Origin: Phallusia fumigata
Taxonomy: Eukaryota; Chordata; Ascidiacea; Phlebobranchia; Ascidiidae
Direction of reading: 5' to 3'
DNA length: 31,864 nt
NCBI GenBank assembly: GCA_008931825.1
Contig: QXVZ01032806.1
Span: 1-31,864 of the forward strand
Part shown: in pieces, positions 1-12,400 of the stretch
How the letters are laid out: every line of letters starts with the position of its first letter
Position numbering within the stretch: the first letter of the stretch is position 1
Made by a program: the position numbers and the translations under genes
The notes under the pieces: model-generated
The model's database searches: none
What the model was told of the DNA's origin: nothing
The model's input: only the letters and a program-made list of their open reading frames with translations

Positions 1-109
1 TTTAAGACGATTGTAAATAACAAATGAAAATAATTGACTGCGGGGACGTCGAAAAAGTACGTGCAAAGTGGGTCGTACAACATATCTAACGGAAATATAA
101 AATAAACTT

Positions 110-316
110 TCAATAGTTAATGATGAACGTAATTCGAAGGACAGAATCTGTCGCGACATGCCAAAATTTCTCAGACTGCGCTTTGGCCCCATCAAGCGAC
201 AAAACTTGAATGCTAATGACACCACAGCTCGGGATAGGCGATGCGACGTCGCCACGCATCACAAAATACGCGAATATGAAAACGCACGCAAGCGTATCCA
301 ACAGTCTAATTAACAT
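110..316 (-). CDS. Doubtful short ORF with a signal-peptide-like start
   Basis: A 68-codon frame opens with a hydrophobic stretch (residues 1-25, rich in Leu, Val, Phe and Tyr, ending near Asp-Val-Ala-Ser) that would pass for a signal peptide. About 40 residues without a recognisable domain follow, then a stop. No convincing splice donor lies inside the frame, so it is either a tiny secreted peptide, part of a gene running off the window edge, or chance. The sequence around it is AT-rich with no clear promoter. I do not recognise the product. The only argument for it is the shape of the N-terminus, so confidence is low. Confidence 0.2.
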   Translation of the reverse strand: MLIRLLDTLACVFIFAYFVMRGDVASPIPSCGVISIQVLSLDGAKAQSEKFWHVATDSVLRITFIINY

Positions 317-1680
317 TTGAATTAAAATATTTGGTTTAATTTCGCTTTATTGTTAACAAAACCACTTCAACGTTTCTGCATACTTCATATGTATTGATTG
401 CGCTCGCCAACCGAATGCATTGATTGTTACGATTTAGTTATTTATTCAAACGGAACAAAAACAGTTAACCACAGAGCTATAAAGGACATATGCAAAGTGA
501 ACACATTGCAAACAAAGTGAGGCAAAAGAAAAAATACGACAATTGAATAAATAAAAATCACAATTCACTTATTTGAAGCACAAAAAACAGAGCAGAGAAA
601 AAACACAAAATGAAAAAAACGGCTTTAACCTGCACTTGATTGGCGCTTTGCTAATTTTCATAGCTGGCAGTTTTGAAATCCAAACTCGAAAACAAGTCGT
701 CAGTGGTCGCTGCGTCTCAAAAGGGTCTAATTAAAAAAATAGATCTTTACTGACACCAAGCGACAGAACTTTAACGCATGTAAGGCTACAGTTGGTGATC
801 GACCGTTTCGCATCAAGAGCTACGCAGACTTCAAACGCATGACAGCGCCACCCAATCAAATCATAACACCATTATTTTGAATATTGGGCATTTAGCTTAA
901 CGTGTAAAGGGTATGTAGCCCACAATAAAAGAAATATAGAAAAGTTTCTTAAAGTTCTAGAATCTTCTGATGAACCTCGATGAGATGGAAATTCCATTTT
1001 TCTGCGGAGTGACAAGACTATAGATCAGTTGTACTCACGAGCGCCACCTTGCAGTCACGGGTCTGTATATTTAGTGCAGTTTGAGAGCCCAAGCGCAGAA
1101 TGATTAAGTCTAAGTCTGGGCATACGTTTCTGCACAAGGGTCTGGTTATTTTTTGAAATTTGGCCGACGGCCCATGCGAGTGTGGACAAGAACTACCAGA
1201 CAAATCGCACACGCTTCAAGTTCTAGGTGAATGGGCAAGAACAAAGTGAGTTGTACTTGGCCAAAACTGGTCCATGCGTTTGTTGGATCAAAAATGGGAT
1301 TATCATAACTTACCCAATGGGATTGGAGTTTATTGGCAAACATTGGGTTGACAGACGGCAAACCAAACCATTTAACTTACCAATCTTTCGCTGGGGGATT
1401 TGGCAAGTACGTGGATGCAGTGCAGGAGATTGAGACCCAATCTCTCTACGCCTTCGACCACTTTCCCCCTCATCACAGGATCAGATAAACATTCCAAAGT
1501 TTTTGATCACTCCTCAGTTTGTTCGACACAAGAGGGCGTGGTGGGTGCCAGTGACGTCACCCCATGTCTTTCCTGTACTTCGTAACAGTCACGTGATCAG
1601 TAATGCGTGCCAAAAAAAGAATATTAAATACAAGTCGATGGTTCATAACCCGTTCAACCCTCATTCACGACTGAAGGCAA
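317..1680. other. Stretch with no supported gene
   Basis: AT-rich sequence with several short overlapping frames on both strands, none longer than about 70 codons and none with a recognisable motif. I see no splice-bounded exon here. Confidence 0.5.
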
Positions 1681-1689
1681 CAACTAACC

Positions 1690-1775
1690 AAACTACACAA
1701 GCTTCGTTGCGTTGTTTGCCCATTGTTACCAACCCCGGGTAAAGTCCGGTCGTGGGTTCGAATCCCGATGCAAGC
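1690..1775 (+). repeat. tRNA-like fragment with a B box, possible SINE relic
   Basis: Positions 1755-1765 read GGTTCGAATCC, the canonical pol III B box and T-loop sequence, flanked by GGG and CCC that can pair as part of a T stem. No clean D-arm/A box or full cloverleaf could be assembled upstream, so I do not call a functional tRNA. A decayed tRNA-derived SINE is the simplest reading. Confidence 0.35.
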
Positions 1776-2160
1776 TGATTTTTCTAACCTACACTTTGTC
1801 GCATATAAACATTTCGGATTTTCATCGACATTTCGTTTGTTGCAAGCCTCGCGAATAGAGAACATTTTTAGACTTTCAGAAACTAGTTGTTTAGAAAAAA
1901 AGTAGACAATCAGCAAAGTGTAATTTGGTTTGTTGCAAATGCGAAGTGCATTGTCACGAGAATAAAATGTAGCAGTAAGTTTCGGTCCATCTCATAATCC
2001 TTTTACTATGAGTTAACAGCAGGAAGCGTCGATCGTGTCCACACCTGCTCACCTGTGTCAAGTAATAAGTATGCGAGGGTGAGACGTGTAGAAGGGCGTC
2101 TCTGGCACGGCGAAACCCGTAGATTTGTTGGTGTGAATCTCCAACGAACAGCTGTGTAGG

Positions 2161-2211
2161 CGCATTGGCGTTCTAGAATGTCTGTGGACGCGTTGGCGTT
2201 CTAGAATGTCT
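2161..2211. repeat. Two-copy 28-bp direct repeat
   Basis: The segment beginning TTGGCGTTCTAGAATGTCT at 2165 recurs at 2193 after 28 bp. The 19-bp core is identical in both copies, so this is a recent small tandem duplication with no evident coding role. Confidence 0.7.
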
Positions 2212-3118
2212 CGCATACATTTCAAACAATCTTGGGCCTCGTCCAGCATTATGACATCATAACCAGGTATGGTGGGCCGCTTGAGTTGCCATTTCTCCAG
2301 GTAACCTGGATAAAATGGTTACGGGGGTATTTTATTGTTTTTGTGTAAATTTTGTCCTGTTGCAAGTTTCAGGCGCTTGTCCGGTGAGAGTCGGAGTGTT
2401 TCACACCCCCCTCTCCCCCTGATCACGACAAAATGCTATTTTGAACCCCAAAAGATAAACAACAAAAAATTCATGGCAATACTTACTTTGTTTCAATTTT
2501 AGGGAGTCATATAAGCACACAAGCAGGGTAAGCAACCTTTCTCAAACCCGCGGCCAAAATCAATATCATATAGGGTTTAGCGGCCATACAGATTGTTCAT
2601 TAACAATTCCGATCACTTATTGTTTACGGTGTTGTTCAAACTTGTGAATTTATAGTATTTCAATCAGACAATCTCCTTATTTAGCTGCACATTTCCGCAT
2701 GTGCACAGATGAAGTCCAATAGCTTTGTTGCTACACATAAACAAACCTAAAGCCTTGAAATATGCCTAATCATGTTGACAATCACAAATACAAGGCCATT
2801 TATCCAAATATCAACGACTTACAATCGTCGATCATCGGCCAGTTGCTGTTCTTGAGGTTGCTTGTTTCTTCCCAGTATTATTTTCGCTTTCTGCGACACA
2901 AAACACATAGAGAGAGTAAAAACCACATCTCGTCCCAATATAAAACTAGAAGGGTGGCTTAAAAGATGATATATTCCCCCACATTATTTTACATTGGGTC
3001 TTATGCGCTATTTATGACATGATTGTTGGCAGAAACTCTTGGGGACACACACATGCAAGGTAGTACATTCTGCGTTTTTGTGGATACACGTCCAGGCTAT
3101 AGGTATAAACTAAGCAAT
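2212..3118. other. Stretch with no supported gene
   Basis: No exon-like segment recognised. A short near-palindrome (CCAGGTAACCTGG) lies near 2298. The remainder is AT-rich with only short chance frames. Confidence 0.45.
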
Positions 3119-3470
3119 CAGTGCACTACAATGGCATGTTCTACAAACTGTGTAAGGGGGGGGGGGGGGGGACATTGTTTAATAATTTGACCCATTTTAG
3201 GAGCTAGCAGGGTAACTGATGGGGTTATGGGGTCAAACAAAGACTGTGGAAATTTTATCCAATTCGAATGTTGTTAAATAATTTAACCCATTTTAGGGGG
3301 ATAGCGGGTAATGGCTGGGGTTATGGGTTCAAAAAATGAAACTGATGTACCACAAAGGCATGTTCTACACACTGTATAAATACTAACAAATTTGGACATC
3401 GTTTAATAATTTGACCCGTTTTAGGGGGCTAGCGGGTTAACCTCTAGGTCTGTGGGGTTAAATGAAACAA
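3119..3470. repeat. Diverged array of the 129-bp minisatellite family
   Basis: Three units share the core 'CCCATTTTAGGGGGCTAGC' followed by a G-rich stretch ending GGGGTTATGGGG, plus an 'ACAATGGCATGTTCTACA' segment. Core spacings are about 96 and 128 bp. The same family forms a cleaner array at the other end of the window (29272-29755). A run of 16 G lies inside the first unit at 3156-3171 and may be miscounted in sequencing. Confidence 0.8.
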
Positions 3471-5002
3471 TACAGCCTTGACCATATCTTCCAACTGTGA
3501 GTGTTTCATCCAAATCCACCACACATTTCACCCCAAAAGTGCATAGACAATGTGCGGGGAATATTTCACCATTACGGGTTTGAAAACTGTCCAACATTGG
3601 GATTTCCCTTGCGCTAGATACATTGTGACATAATGGCCAAATTAATGCCTCATGCTACTGGTTTCCGCAAAATCAGACAACTGCTCAAGAAATAAAACAT
3701 AAAGCATAAAGCTAACACTTAAAGACACAAGCAATTGTTTCTCACACAGCTAAACAATAAAGTGGACTTTTAACTAGCTTTGTGCAAGCAAACGTTGCAA
3801 ACTTGTTTTCAAAGCTCTAACAATTGGTAATGTTTAAACTAAAATGTAGAATTAAATGGTTTGTGCCCAACTCAAACATATATAAAAAATTAAGTGGTAA
3901 TGCAATGTTGCAGGCAACTTTACAACAAACAAACAATATATGAGCTTCGCCCAACTAGATTTTCACCCAAATGGAATAAAAATAAAACAGAAATCAAAAA
4001 CCAGAAGAAACAACTCCTCGTGACTTATCAGCTGATCCACATCAGCAGTGACAACATGTGAAGGAAATCCATCACAGAGGGCAGAGGTTTGAAGCAACAT
4101 AATTTGTTTTTTTGGAGTTTGCATGTGAAAAACATCACATGAAAGGAGCAAGATAGTGGTACAAATGACCCAGACATCACAGTCATTCTCCATCTGGTGT
4201 CAAACAAAGTTTTAAAACATTACACAACAGCTGGTGAAGTCAGAGGCAAGATAAACATCCTGTGTTGAAAGAGGCAAAATTTTCATGAAAATTACATTAT
4301 ATAAGTCTAGTAAAAAACTGGTCTGGTTTGCAACTTTGTAGTGTGTAAAAACAATCAATAACTACAGCTAATTCAATGAAAAGAACACATTCAGGCATGG
4401 TTCCCCAAGTAACATTTCTAATGTGATATGCTGAGGATCATTATCTGAGTCTTGTCATCAAATCAAATGCCTTTGTCAAACTTTCAATGTGGTTTGTTAC
4501 CTCATCTTTGTTACGAATTTTTTGGAAAAACTTTTTTAACACCAAAAACTAAAATATAATTTCGAATGAAATATTAATTATAGAACACTAAATCAGTCTG
4601 TTTTATTGTTTTCTATGATGGTCATAATCAGTAAGAAGGGGTCATTGTGATATATTTATGATGTCATTAGAAATATATTTAAGCATGTTCAGCTGTGCAA
4701 TAAATGTTAACAATAGATGACTCAGTGGTATTGTGAAACTTTTAAAAACTAGTTATCTACTGAAATATAAATCATTTTGTACCTGGTCTGGTAATGGTCG
4801 GATTCCACTTATCACAGATTCAAAAAGTGAGGATACAATTTTTACCAAATTCATCATTCATCGAACAGTTCGAAGCTTTTATCCAGCTTTTTTTATTTTG
4901 CTGATTGCAAAATACCTTTCAGTTTTGCTCATTATATACTTTGCAATTTTTGCTATACCTTCAGCATTATGAGGTTTTTCATAGAAGAGAGATTACTTGG
5001 CA
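3471..5002. other. Stretch with no supported gene
   Basis: AT-rich. A minus-strand frame of 76 codons at 3963-4193 and a plus-strand frame of 79 codons at 4733-4972 are open, but neither carries a recognisable motif or convincing splice borders. Confidence 0.45.
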
Positions 5003-5003
5003 N

Positions 5004-5400
5004 GGCTCATTTTGAAGATACGCACATAGAGTGTAACATATGTACATCTAATAAAGTACAAATGAGTTTAAGGGTCAGCGCACATTAAATATATTTTAGG
5101 TCGATTTTTAATATCGGTTATGAATTTTCGATTGCGTAGTTGGTACTGCTAGCGTTATAGTAGAACCTTCTGCTATGGCTCATTTTAAAGATATACCCGC
5201 AGAGTATAACATGTGTAAATTTGGAAGCGCTGTGATGAGTTTAAGGGCCAACGCACATTGAATACTTTTGAGTGAATATGTCATAATTGTTATGAATATT
5301 ACGATATGTTCCCGGTTTGCTAGGACGTCGTGTTTAGGCTTATTTTAAAGCTTGTGTTTTAGAGAACATTCTGTGAAAGTTTGATGGAGTACAAATGAAG
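5004..5400. repeat. Diverged tandem repeat, unit about 173 bp
   Basis: GGCTCATTTT followed by AAGATA, then an 'ATGAGTTTAAGGG' segment and 'CGCACATT', occurs from 5004 and again from about 5177. A third, weaker partial copy begins near 5338 (GGCTTATTTTAAAG). The first copy starts directly after the single N at 5003, so the assembly at that point is uncertain. Confidence 0.6.
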
Positions 5401-5609
5401 CCATGATGTTCATATCGATGAATATTAATTTGAAATATGCGTATTAATTATTAAAAAAAATATTTTTTCAAAAAAAGTTTGTGCGCTGGAATGTCTGAAT
5501 AACCTAAAATATTATGTCAAAATTTCGAAACCGTATCGTTTGTAGTTTTTGCGTAATCGCAATGTGCGCCAGTTTCACTCTGGTTGAACCGATGGGTAAC
5601 ACTAATTTA

Positions 5610-5815
5610 CAGAATGATGAATGAACGGAACGGACGGAATAGACACTAATTTACGGAATGGACGGAACGGTCGGAATAAATGAATAAGATCGATACTAAT
5701 TTACGGAATGGTCGGAACGGAATGAGGTTGTCGAAAATGAATGAATGAGACTGTCGGAATGGAGTGAGGCCGTCGGAACGGAGTAAGGTTGTCGGAACGG
5801 AATGAATGAGACTTT
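5610..5815. repeat. Purine-rich degenerate minisatellite (GGAAYGGA type)
   Basis: Many imperfect copies of CGGAACGGA/TCGGAATGGA and 'GACACTAATTTACGGAATGG' are interspersed with AATGAATGAGA. The pattern is a degenerate short tandem array with higher-order units. It has no coding character. Confidence 0.75.
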
Positions 5816-5819
5816 CATT

Positions 5820-8800
5820 TTTTACAAAAAAAATAGAATGACTTTGACACTAAAATCCAAAACTCGCTTGCTTAAAAAGTAAAACGTTTCTCTATTGTAG
5901 GGAAAGTCCCCAGTTTCTCCATGTTCACAACGATCCAGGTACAAAATCGCTATTGTTCCGAAAACCTGGAATCATATTTTCGAGGAAATTCGAAACGCTC
6001 ACGCAAGCCTATTTGTTAATTACCTTGCATCACTTTTACTACACAAAATGCAACCACCTTGATGCACACGTAAACTACAAAGCAATTCAAAATGAAATAT
6101 GACTAAAACTTTATTGATGCGACAAAAACAAGTGGTGGCGCCCCAGAGCAGATCAATAATAGGTTAGCACAAATGCACACACAGGATCACGACAAAACGG
6201 TATTGAAAGCGGTGGCGGTTTCCGTACAAACAGGCACGGGGTTAGCAAGCATATACCCAGGGCGAAAACACCGACAAAGCACGCAAATCAAAAATGTCGA
6301 AGTTTTAAAGTCAGCACATACACAAACAGGTAATTTGTTGCTAATATTATTGGCGTAATGGCCTTCAAGTTTTAAATCGTATTTTCTTAGCAGAGGTGCT
6401 AAAAAACGACCCGTGAACCTAATCACATTTTGAAACCTCATTAAATATTTCTCCAATACTACGTGTGTGAGTATAATGTCAGTAATTGTCGGTAAACCAG
6501 GGCTTGGTAAACTGTTTCGAAAACAAGTTTCCGATTTTTGTCGTCAGTTTTATTAAACAAATAAAAACAAAATGAAAACAAATACAAATTCACACCGCAG
6601 AATTTGGAATCCCTGGTTATAAAATATTTACAGCATTGTGTGCCTACAAAAAATGCAACTGCACAAAAACAGCTAAATATGCGTAAAATTCCAGTATCGT
6701 ATATTCAGGCAAAGTCAATACCAAGCCCAAGAAATAAAAGTTTGACTCTATTAAAGCAACATATCAACAGAGTTGCAGGATAACATCGAAACGAAGTTGG
6801 AAACAGTACAAAAAAGACGCCCAATTTGTGCCAAGATATTCTGTTTAGCTTTTTTGCAACAAACTTAAATTAGTGTCACCACGATTTGAACATTTGATCA
6901 TGTCACAGAATCGCGGGTGTGAAAAAACATCAAAGCGCAAAACTAGTTCCCTCACACATAAGCATTTGCAAGCCCCGTACAGTTTCTAAAATACTTAAGA
7001 ACGGGGCGAGGAACATTTGATTTGGCCCAAAATGCGTAACTTAAACACAACAGCTATGTTTTAATGTAGAACGTAATGTAATTGTTGCGCAACATGACAA
7101 GACTTTAACAGGTCCGGATTTGCGGAGGGAGAGTCAGATGCGACAAATGCTCTTGCCAAGTATTTGTATTCTTGGCCCATCGGCGGTTGTGTTAGGTGTC
7201 AGTCATTGGCGGTCTGTCGCAAAATCACATTTTGGCATTTGCAATCAAAACGATTCTTATATTTGAATGTTAACAACTGCTGTAAAACATCAGTCGCGTA
7301 TTTTTAGGATTTGCATTTGAAACCATAGCGATCCTGCGGCTTGAAAGAATAGCTTATACGCGTTTGCACAACACATATTTAGATGTTTGGATATTCCGAA
7401 AACAGAACTTTCCCGAAAACAGGCCTATTATTTTGTTAAAATGCAGGGCTCTGTTCCGCTCATTGGAAAAAAGGAACACCAAAATAGAAAAAATTAATGT
7501 TTTCAGAAAAAAGGGGACATTGTCCAAGCCTTCGCAATATTTTAAATAAATTTAGCTGATATTGTTTAAAAAAGGCCACTGGCTCGTCATACACGCGAAA
7601 AGGCCTCCAAGATATTTTTGCCCTGGGTCTCCAAAGGCTTAGTACGACTCCGTATTTAAAAAAATAATACGCGGGAAAGTCTTTGTTTTGAAATTTCTAA
7701 ACTTTTAAATACTTGTTGCGAAAACGCAAATAGCTCTTTTTTCAAGCCGCAGAATGGTACTGGTTCCAAATGCGAATACTAAAAGTGCACGGCGGGTATT
7801 TTACAGCAGATGTTTACATTTCAACTCATAAATATTTACGAGTACAAATGTCCAATCTTGATTTTGCGACAGACCGATGCCTGCATTTGAAGAAAAATGA
7901 CGTAATACATGTTGGGAGACAAAAATTTGCGGTAAATCGATTTGACACTTGACGGCGCATTAATGTATACGACGCACATCTTGAGTGATTTTCGTGCGAC
8001 AAATTTACAAAGCAAGTTAACCTGAAGGATTTTTAGGTTTGTGCAAAACACCTGCACACCCATGTTCGGCGCCTATGGTCGTCAGTGTTATGCGCAAATT
8101 ACGAAGTTGGTAACAAACGTCACATTGACGTTTTTCATGTTTGAGTTCGTTTCAGTTATCGCAGGATCGTTTTCACTTCATATTTAGAACAGAACTTCTC
8201 CTCGCGACTTTGATCTGATGAGATTCTCTACTGTTCAGTGAATGGAATGTTCCAAATCCTCGAATTTTGTGACGTTGTGAACACACCGAGACAACGACTC
8301 GATTTCCTCTGTCAGCTTTGTCATTTTAAGTCAAATCAAGAGGTTGCATCTAAACAACAACAATCAGTAAATATCCATGTTGCAAATAAATGTTGCTTTT
8401 TATCTTTATTTTGACAGTAACAAATAATATTGTTGCACAAAAACGTAAGGAACCACTGCTTGAAGTTATTTTGAAGCACACTTTAGCATCAGGTTACTCG
8501 TATGTTGTTGCGTTTTTGGCCTCAAAACTACGAACAAAACATCACATTTGATACACAAAAGTATGAGCTACACCCAAAGTATTTTTGAAACTAAACAGTC
8601 GGTTTCGCAGCGGGCGTTTACTTGTATCGAAAAAGGAGGTTCAAATCAACCTTTAGTCTTTTTTGGAGTTTCGGTTAATGGGTTTGTGTCTTTAAAAAAC
8701 CGAACGCAAAAGACACTTTGGAATTTAATAAAGCCTAAATGTAGATAACAAGTGATGGTTGGCATTGCCACACCACTGTGCGGGATGCGCTTGTATTCCT

Positions 8801-9130
8801 AGCGGTCATTCCTTGGCTGCAAAGTAGCTAACGCAATTTGAAAGTTTTTTGTGTCGTATGTAAATAGAATACTTTTGCAACGGCACGTGATTTGAAGCCA
8901 TTTTTACACCAGTTAGAACCCAAGCAAGGCCGATGTCCAACGCGCGTGTCGAGACTTTGGGAAGTTTTTGTTTTTTTACCACTGGTGTCGTCGTGGAAGT
9001 GCAAACTTTTAGACGTATGGCTCTTCCACACAAAAGGCTGCCAAAACTACAGTTGAAACGACGGTTCCGTATCTGATCAGCAGCTTTTAAAAAAAGGCAC
9101 TATAAGGAGAACCCCGGTTATTCATTAGGG
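5820..9130. other. Stretch with no supported gene
   Basis: About 3.3 kb lying beyond the last identified exon of the minus-strand NLR gene. I found no recognisable domain on either strand. A possible further exon at about 8990-9047 on the minus strand (GGCAG before, GGTAAA after, about 19 open codons) could belong to the NLR 3' end but is too weak to call. Confidence 0.4.
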
Positions 9131-9255
9131 CAGTGGTTCCCAACCTTTTTTATGCTTTCCCTCTTGGCTTATTTTGAAACTTTTAACTTCCCTACTAGTT
9201 AAACTATCTTAAACTCCTTTCTAGTAATGATTTTCTCCCCGGTCGCAAACCACTG
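9131..9255. mobile_element. hAT-type MITE, 125 bp
   Basis: The left end reads CAGTGGTTCCCAACC and the right end, reverse-complemented, reads CAGTGGTTTGCGACC: an imperfect terminal inverted repeat of the CAGTGGTT class typical of hAT transposons. The 8 bases outside each end (CATTAGGG and CATAAGAG) agree at 6 of 8 positions, consistent with an aged 8-bp target duplication, the size hAT elements make. At 125 bp it has no coding capacity, so it is a non-autonomous copy. It lies just 3' of the last candidate NLR exon. Confidence 0.65.
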
Positions 9256-9385
9256 CATAAGAGCATGCCCCAAATAACCTGGATTTGCGCTCGTGGTTAA
9301 CCACAAAGCTCGTAGCATACAAGTTAGTAGCATACGCATTAAGGCTACTTACCCCTTGAGCTAAGGATTACTTTGCGCTACTTAC

Positions 9386-9441
9386 CCCAAGAGTGGAATC
9401 TGTTATATTGGATCCCGACATATAAAAATTCATCTCGTTTC
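9386..9441 (-). CDS. Candidate NLR exon 11: 56-nt exon
   Basis: A pyrimidine-rich tract ending CGAAAACAG precedes and GGG|GTAAGTAG follows. Entered in phase 1, it encodes a Gly then NEMNFYMSGSNITDSTLG and leaves in phase 0 without a stop. Both splice sites look good. A downstream exon with a stop, possibly a Death or CARD domain, would be needed and was not recognised. Confidence 0.42.
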
Positions 9442-12400
9442 CTGTTTTCGAGGTAAAAAGAAAAAACAATTGTAATCCAAACTGTTAAAAAATATTTTCC
9501 ACCAACTGTTTATGGGAACAACGTGTCGCTAAACTAAATGTTTACCGCAATAAACTAACGTGTTGATGAATTTCACATAAACGTGGTAACTTACCGACTG
9601 GTCGCGCAGTTTCAGGTGGAGACTGCCAAACAATTGTGTGTTAGGAATACTTTTTTATGAAAACAAAACAAAGTACAAACTATACCAGATGTAGAAATGG
9701 ATGTTGATAAAATTCACCCTCTGATTCAATACCAAAAATCATTTCGCCATTACATGTGACCGTAACTTTGAATTCAATGTCATCATCGGGCACACCACTT
9801 TGTTTAAGAAGCAGTTGATAATCTGCACGTGGCTTTCCATAAAAATTAAGCAGTTTAATTGTTGTTTTTTTAAACTCAATCCATTGTGGATATTTTGCAA
9901 TTTCAAGAGTCGCCGTATTGCACCAACAACTAAAAACATAGGCAGAAGGAAGGATTAGTAAAAGTACAATTCGTTGTTGTATAAAATCAGAACTTAACAA
10001 AATAAACCCTTGCGATAAGAAAAACGGTTTGATCAGTGACGGGCAAGTTTGTTTTTCACACAGCTACTTTGTATTCGTTACCTGGCCCGAAATGTATTGA
10101 AATAAATTTCCTTCCTGGTTTTCTTCTGGCTGTCCCAATTATCACAAACCAAGTGATCGAATATAGAAACACGTAGTATTTGTGTTTTGAGGTTTTCCGA
10201 TTGGACATCAAATTCACACTTTATCCCCTTGTATTTGCTCCATAAACTAGTAATCCACTCAATAGGACCCGCTTCAAACCTGCAATGTATCCACGTTAAC
10301 ATTTTATCAATGCTACAGCAGGGTTTAAACCAATGTCTTGCCATGTGAAGTGAGAAGTCTTAAACTGAAGTCTCATTTGGTTCTGGTAATAAACGGTTTC
10401 AATTTCATTCCATTCCAAACCATCCTCACTTTTTTTCACCTGATTTTTTTAGTAAAAACGCATCAGTTTTTGGATTAAACAATGCTAATAATATAAAAAC
10501 GTTACCACAATCATTTGTCGAGTTTCTGAAGTGAAACAAGTTGGTAAAGTGATGAAAACGTCTTCCTTAAACCGCAAACGGTTTGGTTCGCATTTGAGCT
10601 TTGGTGTCAACTGGGTCTGAAATGGTTCCTTTAAAAACGGTTGGGGAAATTAAATAGCATTTTTCGATGAAAGGCCAAGTCTGGTATGGAATATTTTTGC
10701 AACGACTTTATTTAAATTCATTTCTAACTAAGTTTTCAGCTAATATACGTTGCCGGGCAAGTCTACTTTTGGCCTTTGTGGGGTGACATAACTTTAACAA
10801 AAAATTTTTTGCACTCAATTACCGCAACAACAATGCTGGCTACAATTGCTAACACTACTTACCGTTTTATTTTCCTTGTCCATATTAGGTCGCTTTCCAT
10901 AGTAAGAAGTAAGTTTGATTGTGGTCGGCTGATCCAAAGCGTCTTGTGGAATTTCAACAATACATCCGCCAACTTTAAGTCTGGCTCCTTCTGATCCCAC
11001 AACTGATGACGTGGTGTTGATAAACTCGTAATTATCCTGGGAAAGAAATAAAATTAAGCCAGTTACACTGCTGCAAAAACTAGGTTTTGTAAAATTTGAT
11101 CTCTTTGGCGTTTGTGAGTAGTTAAAATATCTTACCCTAACTTTTAGTCTTTGTAGTGTAGTTTCCACGGTTTTCCTCGCCGCTTCAGGCAAATCGATCG
11201 ACCCGAAACTGGACTCGTATCTTTTAATATTATGCAAACAATCAGCAATGTGGTTTGCACACTGGTCGCCAATATCATTCCCTTTCAAAAATATTCCTTC
11301 CATCTGCAAGAGAACAACTGTGTCGTACACACAATTACCTAGATTTAACTTGCTGTGACGCAACCGTTCTTTTACATCATTGTGCAGTGCAAACGCTTTT
11401 CTCTCATATACATAAAAGTGTTCTATATTTTTAATTGTTTTGCACTTTTTTGGTCTTACCCTTTCAAAAATTTGTCAAAGCCGAATTTGATGTTGCTATT
11501 ACCGCTTGGCATTAATTGCAACTTGCAAAACCAAGATTTTAGGCATTGCTTCGGGACTTACCGCATATGGTCTGGAACTGATTGCTGAAAATAACTCTCT
11601 ACCGCCATCACTGGTAAATCCACATTCAGTAAGATCAAGTTCATCAATATTTTCCAAGCTCCTTGCCACGATCTTTGCCCCGACATCACGCAATTCATTG
11701 TTGTCAAGCGACAGCAGCTTCATCTGCATCACAGACAACTTGTTTTATGTTGAATCTTCCTAAAGGAACTAAAATTAAAAAACGTGTTAATAGATGGGTG
11801 TATTTAAGATTTGTTTTGTACCAATTTGACAAAATGATCAAAAACAAACATACGAAAATATGGGAGAGACATTTCCCACTTTTCAAAAGTAAACAACATA
11901 AGTAACAAAGTAAATGTTAATTTTTCCAGGTAAACAAACGATAGGTGCTACCTAATGCTTTAATACAAAACTGTATGCAAACTAAGGAAATAGAAAAATG
12001 AATTACAATAAGTTTGTGAATGAAAAAACAAACTTGGAATTAAATTGTAATCTATCCACAAAACGTTGCTTGAAACACAAGACTTCTGTGTGACTTCGCG
12101 TACGTCATCACCCCAGCAGTAGTGTGGCATCAATGCGTGAGATAATGTACGAAATAAAAATATGAAAGATGCAAATTCTTAAAGTTCTAGATATCATCAG
12201 TACCTTAACCACACAAGGGCATTCTCAATTAGTTGCGATTTTAAATTTTCTAAATTATAATCCGATTGATATGCCAAAACTGTCAAAATTCGTTTTGTTT
12301 AAGCGTTTAGAAAAAAAATAGTACCTTGTTTCTGCTTTCAGTGCATTTGTTTAAATACATGTGTATATGTCCACACTAAGCGTACTTCAGAATAGAGTAT

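Noticed and set aside
3963-4193. 76-codon minus-strand frame with protein-like composition
   Set aside because: A second frame is also open for much of the length, and no motif or splice site supports either.
10078-10344. Separate small protein starting at an ATG at 10344
   Set aside because: The ATG lies at the ZU5 exon end and in a short intron; the rest is the UPA exon of the NLR gene.
10815-11363. A single 182-codon minus-strand gene
   Set aside because: It runs through an LRR exon, a complete intron with good splice sites, a ZU5 exon and into the next intron. Splitting it gives phase-consistent exons with domain matches.
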